A stretch of 60,014 nucleotides of DNA from DATAEE01 sp036257535 (GTDB lineage Bacteria; Acidobacteriota; Vicinamibacteria; Vicinamibacterales; 2-12-FULL-66-21), in assembly GCA_036257535.1 (NCBI GenBank), contig DATAFJ010000105.1:1-60014 (forward strand), written 5' to 3'. Shown here one piece after another: positions 52,452 through 60,014 of the stretch. The translations under genes were made by a program, and so were the position numbers. A model generated the notes under the pieces. It was given only the letters and a program-made list of their open reading frames with translations, had not been told where the DNA came from and made no database searches. How positions within the stretch are numbered: the first letter of the stretch is position 1; each line of letters begins with the position of its first letter.

Positions 52452-54080
52452 TCATTTGCCGTACAGCCCGGGCAACTCCTGCTTGATGCGGTCCGGAAGA
52501 TTGGGCTGGTTCCTCACGAGCGTCTTGAACCGGCGGTCGTCGACAACGGTGAGCGCGTCGAGGTCGAGAGGGATGAGCGGCATCGTCGCTTCCGCGGCGA
52601 GTGCCGTGACGTCGCCGAGCGACTCGCCAAGGCCGAGCGGAGGCTTGAGGCGCACGAGCGATCCGTCGGCCTGCGCGTGATCCAGATCGAGGAACCATCG
52701 CTCGCCGGGCGCCCCCTCGAACGCGATCGCCCCGGCGCCCACACCCTCGACGGGGGTGAGCTCGAGATCCGGCAGGCGCCGCAGGCCGTCGGTCAGCCGA
52801 TCCGTCGCCTCGGCCAGCGACAGGGCGCCGACGACCGGATCGGCAGCCGCCTCTTTCAGGTTCAGCGCGCGCGACGACTGACCGACGCGCAGCGTCTCGA
52901 CGTTTCCCTTGAACCTCGCCATCAGACTCGTTCGCCCGTAACGCGGCACGCCGCCGATCGCCACGAGCGTCACGGACGACTCGCGCGCCGCGATGAGGTG
53001 ATCGTACGGCTCGCCCTGCCGATCGTCGATCACGAGGAGATCGGCGCGCTTGCCCGCTTCGATCGAGCCGAGCGCGGCTTCCCACTTCAGCATCCGCGCG
53101 GGGTTGATCGTTGCCATGCTGACGAGCTCTCGAGCCTTGAACACGTCGCCCGCGTCCTCGCTGACCATGCGCGCCACTTTCAGTTCGGCGAGCAGGTTCT
53201 TCGATCCGGTTGGCGACCAGTCCGACCCAAGCGCCATCAGCACGCCTTCCTGGCGGGCGCGCGCGACGTCCGCGGTGTCGCCGTACAGCAGAAGGTTGCT
53301 GAACGGCGACCAGACCATGCTGCCGCCGTTTTTCGTGAGCGTCCGGTAGTCACCGTCCTTGAGGCCGCAGCAGTGAATCCCGCCCAGCGTCTCAGTGATC
53401 GCCCACTCGTCAGGATCAATCTGCAGCGCCAGGAAATTGCGGCGCGCGGTGTCGTCGACCCCCTCGCTGAGATGGAGGAGCAGCAACGAATCTTCGGCGC
53501 GGAGCTTGTCGCGGAAGCTTCGCGCATCTGCTGCCGCGACGTCCGCGATTCGCGTCGCCGCCTTCGGCAGGTCCGGCTCGTCGGTCTGCTCGACGTTGCG
53601 CACGACTCCCTTGTAGAACCGCCGGATTCCCGAGTTCGACGCCAGCGATATGCCCTGCGTCGTTGTCACTCCGGACACGAGGCACTTCGTTTCGACGTAG
53701 CGGACGACCGCCTGCACGAGACCGTCTGTTCCTCCCAGAATCGCGGCTGGGCGCGACACGAGCTGACGGTACTGCGGGCGTCCACCCCACACGCCGCGGT
53801 TCGAGAAGCGCTCGGTCAGCGCCCACAGCGGCAGCGCGTTGTAGCTCAGGTGGTTATGCAGCTCGATCAAGCCTGGATAGATCGTCCCGCCCGAGCGCAC
53901 GATCGGCGCATCCTCGAAGCCGGGCGGCGCTGGCGCATCGTCCGGCAGCGCGGCGACGATGCGGCCGGCGTCGATGAAGATGGTGCCGGAGTCGATGACC
54001 GTGAACGCCGCGTTCATCGTGACCACGCGGCCGTGCAGGCCGTAACGCTGGCTGGCCGGATCAATCCGTGGGTTCGGCAT
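52452..54080 (-). CDS. amidohydrolase family protein
   Basis: 542 residues with the metal-dependent amidohydrolase pattern. The N-terminal beta sandwich (ALHGRVVTMNAAFTVIDSGTI-like) is followed by the metal H-x-H in GLIELHNHLSYN, His in LLLHLSEG, the glycine-rich IHCCGL with another His and the Asp in LMALGSDWSPTG. A final ISIEAGKRADLLVID-type strand closes the small domain (here SIEAGKRADLLVIDD). No signal peptide was seen, so it is likely cytoplasmic. It resembles cytosine-deaminase or 5-methylthioadenosine-deaminase relatives; substrate unknown. The start overlaps the upstream glycosylase-like gene by 20 bases. Confidence 0.87.
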   Translation of the reverse strand: MPNPRIDPASQRYGLHGRVVTMNAAFTVIDSGTIFIDAGRIVAALPDDAPAPPGFEDAPIVRSGGTIYPGLIELHNHLSYNALPLWALTERFSNRGVWGGRPQYRQLVSRPAAILGGTDGLVQAVVRYVETKCLVSGVTTTQGISLASNSGIRRFYKGVVRNVEQTDEPDLPKAATRIADVAAADARSFRDKLRAEDSLLLLHLSEGVDDTARRNFLALQIDPDEWAITETLGGIHCCGLKDGDYRTLTKNGGSMVWSPFSNLLLYGDTADVARARQEGVLMALGSDWSPTGSKNLLAELKVARMVSEDAGDVFKARELVSMATINPARMLKWEAALGSIEAGKRADLLVIDDRQGEPYDHLIAARESSVTLVAIGGVPRYGRTSLMARFKGNVETLRVGQSSRALNLKEAAADPVVGALSLAEATDRLTDGLRRLPDLELTPVEGVGAGAIAFEGAPGERWFLDLDHAQADGSLVRLKPPLGLGESLGDVTALAAEATMPLIPLDLDALTVVDDRRFKTLVRNQPNLPDRIKQELPGLYGK

Positions 54081-55881
54081 CGCTCGGCCCGGGCGCGTTC
54101 TGGATGGCGTCTTCTTCCGCCTGCGTCAGCGGCTCAGGCGACAGGTCGAACGCCCATCGCGGCATCAGTACCTTGTAGTAGTCGTGCGTCGGACCGCTGA
54201 CGGTCGATCGAACCGCCCTGTCGCCGGAGCTCCCCTGCCAACGCAGCGTGCCGTACGGCAGATCGATTCTCGGAATCTGTCCGCGCTGCCCGTCGTACTT
54301 GAAGCTCGGCGACGACACGTCCTTCTGATAGCTGATGTTCTTGATCTGCTGCAGCGCCTGCTTCCAGCTGGCGAGGGAGCTCGATTCGCGCCAGGCTTTC
54401 AGCTCGACCGACGGCACCGATGCTGGAAGCACGTGCGAACGCAGGCGCCTTGCAGCCGGCCCGACGAACAGCGCGAGCTTCGTGCCGCTCTCCGAGATGA
54501 TTCGCTCGACGATGGTCTTGTAGACTTTGCGGACCTGCGCGTTATCGACGATCGCGCCGACCTGGGCAGATGAAAGTCCGATCGTATCGACGGGCAAGGC
54601 CCGGAGGATCGCGTAGCTGCGCGTGATGCCCATCGCCCGGAGGAATTCCTGGAATCGCTGACCCGCGTCTCCCGTCATCGCGCGGAAGAGAAACAGATCG
54701 TCGTGCGACTCCTGGTCGGCGACGACGAGCACGCGGGCCTTGTCCAGGCGCCCGCGGTAGATCGGGCCATGTCCGAACGACGGGTGCGCCTTCACGCCGA
54801 GCGCGTTGAAATCGGGCCAGTCGAGCCCCGCTTCGCCCCCCATCAACAGGCGTGCGAACGCCTGCGGCGGACCCGCGTCGTACTCGGCGAACGAGTGCTT
54901 CGGAGGCTCGTACGGCAGGTCGTTCTGCTCGTCGGCGTAACCTTCGTTGTTGCCCGTCGCCGAAGACGAGTACGGCACCGATGCGGCGTACTCGCCCGCT
55001 TCGGAAAACATCTGAATTCCACGCTGCGCGTCCTTGCGATTGCTCGACGTGCCGCCCTGACCCACGCGCCACGCGACGCCGTACGGCAGATCGCGGAGCG
55101 GGATCGGCGCGCTGCGGTATTTGAACGACTCCGCCGTCCCGCGCTCGCCGCCGGGATCGACGGGGAGCCACGAGGAATCGTCCGCCGCCCACTCTTCGAT
55201 GTTTCGGAGCGCACGTTTGAAGTCTTCGATGATGGCTGACGTCGAACCACCCTGCCCGCCTGCGCCGGGATGGACGACGCCGACGATGCGCGTGTGCGGT
55301 ACGATGGCGGTCGACGCGCAGCGGCTGACGTCGTGCGACCCGGATGGGCAGACGCCGCCGCGCGACTTGACCCACGTGTGCACGCTCTCCTTCGCCGCGC
55401 GGCCGACGGCGATGACGAGCCGCAGGTCGTTTCGCTCGACGAGGTAGTCGAAGATCGCGTGGCGGTGGTTCACGATCGGCGACGCTGGATTCTGCGCGAG
55501 CCAGAGCAGGTCTTCGCCGTTGTACTGCCCGAAGATCGGGTAGACGAACGTGTTGAGAAAAAGATATGAGCGCGTTATACCCAGATGCCGGAGGAAGTGC
55601 TGCATGCGCGCGCCGCTGCCGCCCACAAACGATCGGTGGCCGAGCGACTCGTCCTGCGCGCCCTCCTGCCCGACCACGAGCACGCGCACGCCGCCGTCGG
55701 TGAGCCGGCCGCGAAAAAACATCGGCCCGAAATGCCAGCGGAACTCGTCCCGGCCGCTCAACGCACGGCCCAGGCCGCGGTAGTTCGGCGTCTCGGCGAA
55801 GAGACGTGCCCATTTGCGGTTGGCAGGGGGTCCCGGGTCGAACTCCCAGGGGTGGCCTCGATCGAGAAGAAAGTCCGGCAT
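54061..55881 (-). CDS. protein with two uracil-DNA-glycosylase-like domains
   Basis: 606 residues, apparently an internal duplication. Domain one (about 20-235) has VRVLVVGQEGAQDESLGHRS then FVGGSGARMQHFLRHLGITR, LNTFVYPIFGQ, LVIAVGRAAKESV and VVHPGAGG. This order matches UDG-superfamily motifs (G-Q/E-x-P-G-like loop, FVG-x-x-G, H-P-x at the end). Domain two (about 335-505) repeats it weakly: ARVLVVADQESHDDLFLFRA, FQEFLRAMGITRSYAILRAL, LALFVGPAARRLRSHV. Its catalytic motifs are degraded. The Fe-S cysteines of family 4 UDGs are missing. Each domain is followed by a similar linker (IPLRDLPYGVAWR and IPRIDLPYGTLRW). Activity is unproven. Confidence 0.7.
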   Translation of the reverse strand: MPDFLLDRGHPWEFDPGPPANRKWARLFAETPNYRGLGRALSGRDEFRWHFGPMFFRGRLTDGGVRVLVVGQEGAQDESLGHRSFVGGSGARMQHFLRHLGITRSYLFLNTFVYPIFGQYNGEDLLWLAQNPASPIVNHRHAIFDYLVERNDLRLVIAVGRAAKESVHTWVKSRGGVCPSGSHDVSRCASTAIVPHTRIVGVVHPGAGGQGGSTSAIIEDFKRALRNIEEWAADDSSWLPVDPGGERGTAESFKYRSAPIPLRDLPYGVAWRVGQGGTSSNRKDAQRGIQMFSEAGEYAASVPYSSSATGNNEGYADEQNDLPYEPPKHSFAEYDAGPPQAFARLLMGGEAGLDWPDFNALGVKAHPSFGHGPIYRGRLDKARVLVVADQESHDDLFLFRAMTGDAGQRFQEFLRAMGITRSYAILRALPVDTIGLSSAQVGAIVDNAQVRKVYKTIVERIISESGTKLALFVGPAARRLRSHVLPASVPSVELKAWRESSSLASWKQALQQIKNISYQKDVSSPSFKYDGQRGQIPRIDLPYGTLRWQGSSGDRAVRSTVSGPTHDYYKVLMPRWAFDLSPEPLTQAEEDAIQNAPGPSDAEPTD

Positions 55882-55976
55882 ACCTCAGAAGAGACTAACG
55901 TCTAATCCCAACCGCCCGAACGGGAACGGGCGGGCTGCGCTATCATCGCCGGCGGCCCGGAGAGGAGGACGCTGCC

Positions 55977-57425
55977 TTGGCACATCCTGCCCTCGTGTGG
56001 CTGGTGTCGCTCGTCGCGCTCGTCGGCATCTCCGGTCCCGGCGAAGCCCAGGAAACCGCCGCACCGACGCAAGTCTTCCGCAAGACCGTCGAGCTGGACT
56101 CGCCGTGGCTCGCGCATCTGCGGCGCGCGAACGCGCGAGGGTCGCTCGACGAGCTCCTCGGCGTCGCGCGCGAGTTCCTCGACGACCTCGGCCGGCGCAG
56201 CTCGCCGCCTGGCGTCTGCTGCGACTATACCCGCAACGTCTATCAGATTGTCTTCTTCGCCTCCGAGGCGGCTGACGCGCAGCTCGTGCGCGTCTTCGTC
56301 CACAGGCGTCCGCTGCGATCCGGGACGCTGCCGGGTCTCGAAGGAGATGCGCGGCCCCTGTACGAAGTGTTCGTGGCCGAGGATCTCAGCATCCGGTTCA
56401 GCACTGTTTACCAGTCGACACCTGTGGAGCACCCGCTCGCGGAGCAGTCCGGCGAGCTCGTGAAGATCGTGCTCAGCAAGCTCGCGCTTCCGGCCGCGCT
56501 AACGCTGCCCGGGTCGCGACCGCCGCCGGCAGAGCCCGAAAGCGTACAGCCGAAGCCGCCCACACCACCGCTTGCCGTCACGCTCTCGATGGTCGCGCTG
56601 CCGGACAAGCGGGCGAAGGTGACGATCTCGCACACCGCGACCGTTCTCGATCCCGCGGGTCGTATCCGCGCGCAGAGCGCGTGGGTCGTCAACAGCGTCG
56701 AGCACGAGCTGGCCGCGAACGTCGCGGCGCCCAATCCGGCATGCCTCGCGATCGCCCGTGAAATCGACGGCGCGATCCGATCCGCGGCGTCGAAAGCGTG
56801 TTCACCCGTGACCGGGGACGGCTCCGGATGCTTCAAGGCAATGAAAGAGGCAATCAGTACGTCGTACGAATCCGCGGCTAACCAGCACGCCGCCTGCCAG
56901 GCGGTGGACTCCTATCCGCTCATGCGGCGGTTCTGGTCGATCGTCCCGGACAAGCTCGCGCCCGCGCGAGGAGGCGTCATCGTCGCCAACGCTCCGACGA
57001 CCCACGTCAGCTTCGGCTTGAGCACCGCCTACATCGCTCGCCTCGGGATAGACGAGGACTCTCCGCGAGTCGAGCTCGCCAGCGGCGACATCGTCGTCGA
57101 GGGGTTCAGCCGGCTGCTCGCGATGGCGATCGTGAGCTACGTACCCGCCGGTTACGATCCGGAGTCGGTGCGGCTGAGCGGATGGGAGCGATGGCGCCTG
57201 TTCGGCGGCGTCGCGTTCGCGCCGTATTTCGGCGGCACCGGCGGAGTGGCCTGGTCGTTCAACCGCTACATCGGCGCAAACGTCGGGTACGCCTATCTCG
57301 TGTACGACACGCCGAAGCCGGGAGAAACAATCGGTTCGGAGCCGACGCCGCCGAACCGCGCGTCGCCCTTCGAGCTCGCGGGCGCGCACGCGGTTTTCAT
57401 CGGGCTGACGTACAACATCAAGTAG
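55977..57425 (+). CDS. exported protein of unknown function, probable outer-membrane C-terminus
   Basis: 482 residues from a TTG at 55977 with AGGAGG eight bases upstream, which settles the start. A signal peptide (about 1-25, ending GEAQ) is followed by a domain of unknown type (about 30-165, with ELLGVAREFLDDLGRRSSPP and VYQIVFFASEA). Then come a Pro-rich linker (SRPPPAEPESVQPKPPTPP) and a second domain with four cysteines. The last 80 residues look like strands of a barrel (RLFGGVAFAPYFGGTGGVAW, NRYIGANVGYAYLVYDTP, GAHAVFIGLTYNIK). No family recognised. Confidence 0.6.
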   Translation: MAHPALVWLVSLVALVGISGPGEAQETAAPTQVFRKTVELDSPWLAHLRRANARGSLDELLGVAREFLDDLGRRSSPPGVCCDYTRNVYQIVFFASEAADAQLVRVFVHRRPLRSGTLPGLEGDARPLYEVFVAEDLSIRFSTVYQSTPVEHPLAEQSGELVKIVLSKLALPAALTLPGSRPPPAEPESVQPKPPTPPLAVTLSMVALPDKRAKVTISHTATVLDPAGRIRAQSAWVVNSVEHELAANVAAPNPACLAIAREIDGAIRSAASKACSPVTGDGSGCFKAMKEAISTSYESAANQHAACQAVDSYPLMRRFWSIVPDKLAPARGGVIVANAPTTHVSFGLSTAYIARLGIDEDSPRVELASGDIVVEGFSRLLAMAIVSYVPAGYDPESVRLSGWERWRLFGGVAFAPYFGGTGGVAWSFNRYIGANVGYAYLVYDTPKPGETIGSEPTPPNRASPFELAGAHAVFIGLTYNIK

Positions 57426-57434
57426 CGTGGCGTC

Positions 57435-58922
57435 TCAACGCGGCGCCATCATCCAGAGCGCCCACTCGCCGCTCCGGCGGCTGTGGAACGCGACGCTGCG
57501 GCCGTCCGGCGACCACGTGAACTCCTCGGCTGACGGATCATCGAGCACTTTCCGCATCGAGCCGTCAGACAGGTCGAACAGCCACGCGCCGTCGCGGAAC
57601 ACCTGGAACATGATCCACCGCCCGTCCGGCGACACCGCGGGCGTTCGTACGAGCTGACGTTTGCGCGGGGATGGATAGATCTCGGACTGCGCGGACGTCA
57701 TGTCCAGGATGATCAGGCGGTCCTCGTGGCTGTAGGCGATCCGCCGTCCGTCGGGAAACCACGTGCCGGACCAGACCTGCCCGTAGCGATGGTTCGTCAG
57801 CCGCGTCATCTCGCGTGAGCTCAGGTCGAGCACCCACAGATTCCAGACCTGTTGGCGATCCTGCTCCGCGCGGAGCAGCGCGAGCCGGCGGCTGTCGGGC
57901 GACCAGGTCGGAACGGCGGCATAACCCTCGCCGCTCACGCGCTCGACGCCCGTACCGTCCGGACGGGCGACGTAGACCCCGCGCACGCCGTCACGGTCGG
58001 AGTCGAACGCCACCGCTTCTCCATCCGGGGACAACTGCACGTGATAGTTGCGCGCGCCGTCGTCCACGATCGTCGCGACGTGGAGGATGGCGCCCTCCTC
58101 GCCGCGATCGGCTCGCTTGAGCGCGCTTCCGCCGGCGTTCTGCGCGTGGAAGAAGACGGCCGAGCCGTTCGACGCGAACGAGGGCGAGAACACCGCGTCG
58201 GCCGTCACGACGTCCCCGCCGATCAACTGCTTCGGGCCAGCAGCGACCGCCCGATTGGCCGGAGCGCGTGCCGGGCGCGCGTCCGAGTCGCGCACCACAG
58301 GCTCTGAAAGCCGAATCCGCTCGCGTGCAATCGGTTCCGCGACGGGAACATGATCGAGTCCCCGAGACGTCAGAAGCAGACCGGTGATCCCGACGAGCAC
58401 TGCGACTGCCGCGCCCGCGGCCAGCTGCAGACCAAGCGCGGGGCGCGGGCGGGCCTGCGGCGCCGGTGCGACGATTTCCTCGCGGCGGCCTGCATGCCAC
58501 TGCGCGAAGAGCTGCGCGACCGAAGCCCGGCTGTCGGGCGGCGTAAATCGCGAGAGCGCCGCCGACAGCTCCGCGGGCGACGCGAACGGAGGAGCGTCGA
58601 TCTGCCCGGTTGCCCTCGCCGTGACGACGAGCAGTCCCGGCGGAACGCGGACGCCACCCTGTCTTCGTTGGGCGAGCAGCAGGATTTCGAGCAGAGTTCC
58701 CAGATTCCCTGCGCTCAACCCTCCTGGAGGCAGAACTTCAACCGTGCCCTCGGAATCGAGCCAGACGTTGCCCGGCGTAACCGCCCTCGCACTGTCGGCG
58801 GGCTGACCGTGCCGCGCCGCCGAACCCAGTAGGGACACGATGGCTGCCGCGTCGCGCGGGTCGAGCACGGCGCCGTCGGACAGAAGCTGAGCGAGCGAGA
58901 CGCGCGGGGACCTGGCAGGCAC
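57435..58922 (-). CDS. PD40 propeller protein with degenerate kinase-like N-terminal domain
   Basis: About 495 residues from the GTG at 58922 (a TTG at 58976 is an alternative). Residues about 1-140 follow a Hanks-kinase C-lobe pattern but lack its catalytic residues. ARAVTPGNVWLDSEGTVEVL stands where HRDLKPxNxLLD..VKLLDFG would be, then PPG replaces DFG, and SLAQLLSDGAVLDPRDAAAI resembles the helix before it. One membrane helix lies at about 170-190 (LQLAAGAAVAVLVGITGLLL). From 230 on there are PD40 blades (VQLSPDGEAVAFDSDRDG, TWSPDSRRLALL, AVSPDGRWIMFQVF, TWSPDGRSVAFHSRRSG). It resembles the active kinase-propeller of this window with its kinase lost. It diverges from the coiled-coil and sigma genes. 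Confidence 0.72.
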   Translation of the reverse strand: MPARSPRVSLAQLLSDGAVLDPRDAAAIVSLLGSAARHGQPADSARAVTPGNVWLDSEGTVEVLPPGGLSAGNLGTLLEILLLAQRRQGGVRVPPGLLVVTARATGQIDAPPFASPAELSAALSRFTPPDSRASVAQLFAQWHAGRREEIVAPAPQARPRPALGLQLAAGAAVAVLVGITGLLLTSRGLDHVPVAEPIARERIRLSEPVVRDSDARPARAPANRAVAAGPKQLIGGDVVTADAVFSPSFASNGSAVFFHAQNAGGSALKRADRGEEGAILHVATIVDDGARNYHVQLSPDGEAVAFDSDRDGVRGVYVARPDGTGVERVSGEGYAAVPTWSPDSRRLALLRAEQDRQQVWNLWVLDLSSREMTRLTNHRYGQVWSGTWFPDGRRIAYSHEDRLIILDMTSAQSEIYPSPRKRQLVRTPAVSPDGRWIMFQVFRDGAWLFDLSDGSMRKVLDDPSAEEFTWSPDGRSVAFHSRRSGEWALWMMAPR

Positions 58923-59099
58923 GCACGTGGTAGTGCGAGATTCGCGCCAGCCTGGATCGGCGCTTTCGCCGTTCAAATCCGCCGCCTGTCGCGGCTGAGC
59001 TGTCCTCTGTTCCGGTTTCCTCTCATTTGTCGTTAAGGGGCTAGAGCGCGTCCCTTTGCCCCAAGGCCCATCAGCAGGGCTCGCTTGGATGAGGTCGCG

Positions 59100-59414
59100 A
59101 TGATCACCGCACAACGCGTGGCGGCGGATGGCCGCCTGGCCGTATCGATGAAGGCCCGGATCGAGCGAGCGATCGAGCTTGCTCTGGGCGAAAGCGAATG
59201 TCTCCGCCGTCACCACGCGTGGCTCGCGGAAGATCACGCGCGCCTGATGAGGGAAGTGGCGCGCCTGACGGCGCTCAACGACGAGCTCAGCGAGTCGGCG
59301 GAAATCTGGATTCGGATGTACGAGAACGCGCTGGCCCGCGCCAACGAGTCCAGGCAGGACGCCCTGGCGAACGTGTATACGGCGGTTGAAGGGGCAGATT
59401 TGCGGCGGCTATAA
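59100..59414 (+). CDS. small coiled-coil protein of unknown function
   Basis: 104 residues, almost wholly helical. A predicted coiled coil runs over about residues 35-75 (ECLRRHHAWLAEDHARLMRE, VARLTALNDELSESAEIWIR). No membrane segment or signal peptide. The ATG at 59100 has GAGG five bases upstream, better than the TTG at 59085. It ends 35 bases before the sigma-factor gene, and the promoter of that gene lies over its last codons. A regulatory partner of the sigma factor is possible but not shown. Confidence 0.6.
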   Translation: MITAQRVAADGRLAVSMKARIERAIELALGESECLRRHHAWLAEDHARLMREVARLTALNDELSESAEIWIRMYENALARANESRQDALANVYTAVEGADLRRL

Positions 59415-59415
59415 T
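59386..59415 (+). promoter_or_regulatory. sigma-70-type promoter of the ECF sigma-factor gene
   Basis: TTGAAG (59386-59391) and a perfect TATAAT (59410-59415) are 18 bases apart. The ATG at 59449 follows 33 bases later, with a small CTCGGC/GCCGAG hairpin between them. Confidence 0.6.
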
Positions 59416-59448
59416 CCGGTCGCCTCGGCTGGAAACGGCCGAGCTTTG

Positions 59449-60014
59449 ATGACCCCTTCCGGGATCCGCGGTCCGGACGAATCGGACCGGGACCAGATTA
59501 CCCGTCTGCTCGCGTCCGTCCGGAACGGCGATCGCCGCGCGATCGACAGCGTCTTCCACCTGGTCTACGCCGAGCTGCACCAGGCCGCGCGCCGGCAGCT
59601 CGCGCGCGCGCGTCCGGGACAAACGCTCAACACCACAGTTCTCGTCCACGAGGCATACCTGAAGCTGGTCGACAGCGCGAGCGCCGACTGGCAGGATCGG
59701 GGACACTTTTTCGCCGTCGCAGCGAAAGCGATGCGCCAGATCATCATCGACTACGCGCGGCAGGCCTCGCGAAAGAAGCGCGGCGGCAGCATCCAGCGCA
59801 TTCCTCTCGACGGGATCGACGTCGCCGATGAAGAGCGCGCGTCGGAGCTCGTCGCGCTCGACAACGCCCTCGTCGGGCTCGAGTCGTTCAGCGCTCACCT
59901 CGCGCGGGTCGTCGAGCTGCGCTTTTTCGGCGGCCTCTCAATCCAAGAGACGGGCGAAGTGCTCGGCCTGCCGCCGCACCGGATCAAGATCGACTGGCGC
60001 AAGGCGCGCGCGTT
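59449..60014 (+). CDS. ECF-type RNA polymerase sigma factor (TIGR02999 group), cut by right edge
   Basis: The first 188 codons are in the window; the full protein should be only a little longer. Region 2 has AIDSVFHLVYAELHQAARRQ, TVLVHEAYLKLVD and HFFAVAAKAMRQIIIDYARQ. The linker and region 4 follow (SAHLARVVELRFFGGLSIQE, TGEVLGLPPHRIKIDWRKAR). This pattern is that of the TIGR02999 / Sig-70 ECF-like proteins typical of Acidobacteria and Planctomycetes. These often sit beside Ser/Thr kinases and are thought to be controlled by them. Here the divergent neighbour is the kinase-like propeller gene. It has its own promoter. Confidence 0.92.
   Translation, partial: MTPSGIRGPDESDRDQITRLLASVRNGDRRAIDSVFHLVYAELHQAARRQLARARPGQTLNTTVLVHEAYLKLVDSASADWQDRGHFFAVAAKAMRQIIIDYARQASRKKRGGSIQRIPLDGIDVADEERASELVALDNALVGLESFSAHLARVVELRFFGGLSIQETGEVLGLPPHRIKIDWRKARA

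Noticed and set aside
52348..53085. N-terminal extension of the DUF2911 gene
   Set aside because: The extension overlaps the conserved end of the amidohydrolase in a different frame, and the signal peptide begins at 52347.
1..60014. tRNA, rRNA, riboswitches and prophage genes
   Set aside because: No cloverleaf, rRNA core sequence, known riboswitch core or phage structural/integrase protein was recognised by reading; a covariance-model scan would be needed to exclude small RNAs.

Overview
The window is about 60 kb of high-GC DNA with dense genes on both strands. No rRNA, tRNA, CRISPR array, transposase or phage gene was seen. The gene content points to Acidobacteriota, probably the Vicinamibacteria lineage. 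This is inferred from gene families only: six long MacB/FtsX-type two-part permeases of the acidobacterial ADOP type plus a seventh remnant, two of them directly behind PadR regulators; a Ser/Thr kinase fused to a TolB/PD40 propeller; an ECF sigma factor of the TIGR02999 type; and many secreted PD40, PQQ-propeller, M20, sulfatase and amidohydrolase proteins.

Layout. 1-2.8 kb: a frameshifted ADOP cut by the left edge and a decayed methyltransferase. 2.8-10.1 kb: a PD40 protein, an ADOP coupled to a CPBP membrane protease, and a three-gene secreted set (YfaP-like lipoprotein, SH3/beta-barrel protein, unknown exported protein). 10.1-14.4 kb (minus): a tightly coupled operon of ABC exporter, 2OG-Fe(II) oxygenase, family 9 glycosyltransferase and GNAT acetyltransferase. 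14.4-16.6 kb: a segment between two 32-bp direct repeats, holding a small acidic protein, a membrane protein and a frameshifted TRIC/YadS gene, next to an ADOP remnant. 16.6-29.3 kb: aspartokinase; kinase-propeller plus ADOP; an unknown secreted protein; a PQQ-propeller/unknown/ADOP operon closed by a perfect 27-bp bidirectional hairpin; and an NTF2-like protein.

29.3-29.6 kb is the only long non-coding stretch. It consists of a cruciform hairpin and a 264-bp element with 31-bp terminal inverted repeats. 29.6-37.7 kb: VOC protein, DUF4199 protein, membrane LuxR regulator, serine hydrolase, a LigD split into polymerase and ligase genes, PqiA and an ABC-2 exporter pair. 37.7-41.7 kb: an M20 peptidase homologue lacking usual metal ligands, and a three-domain fusion of aldo/keto reductase, PNKP-like P-loop kinase and a HAD domain that has lost its catalytic residues. 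41.7-48.8 kb: two PadR-ADOP units, each with its own palindromic operator-like sites, one followed by a methyltransferase with a signal peptide. 48.8-60 kb: sulfatase, alpha/beta hydrolase, DUF2911-TPR protein, amidohydrolase, a protein with two uracil-DNA-glycosylase-like domains, a secreted unknown, a PD40 propeller protein with a degenerate kinase-like N-terminus, a coiled-coil protein and an ECF sigma factor running off the right edge.

The most unusual items are the reductase-kinase-pseudophosphatase fusion (39328-41127), the tandem glycosylase-like protein (54061-55881), the pseudokinase-like propeller beside the sigma factor, and the repeat-bounded segment at 14.4-16.1 kb.
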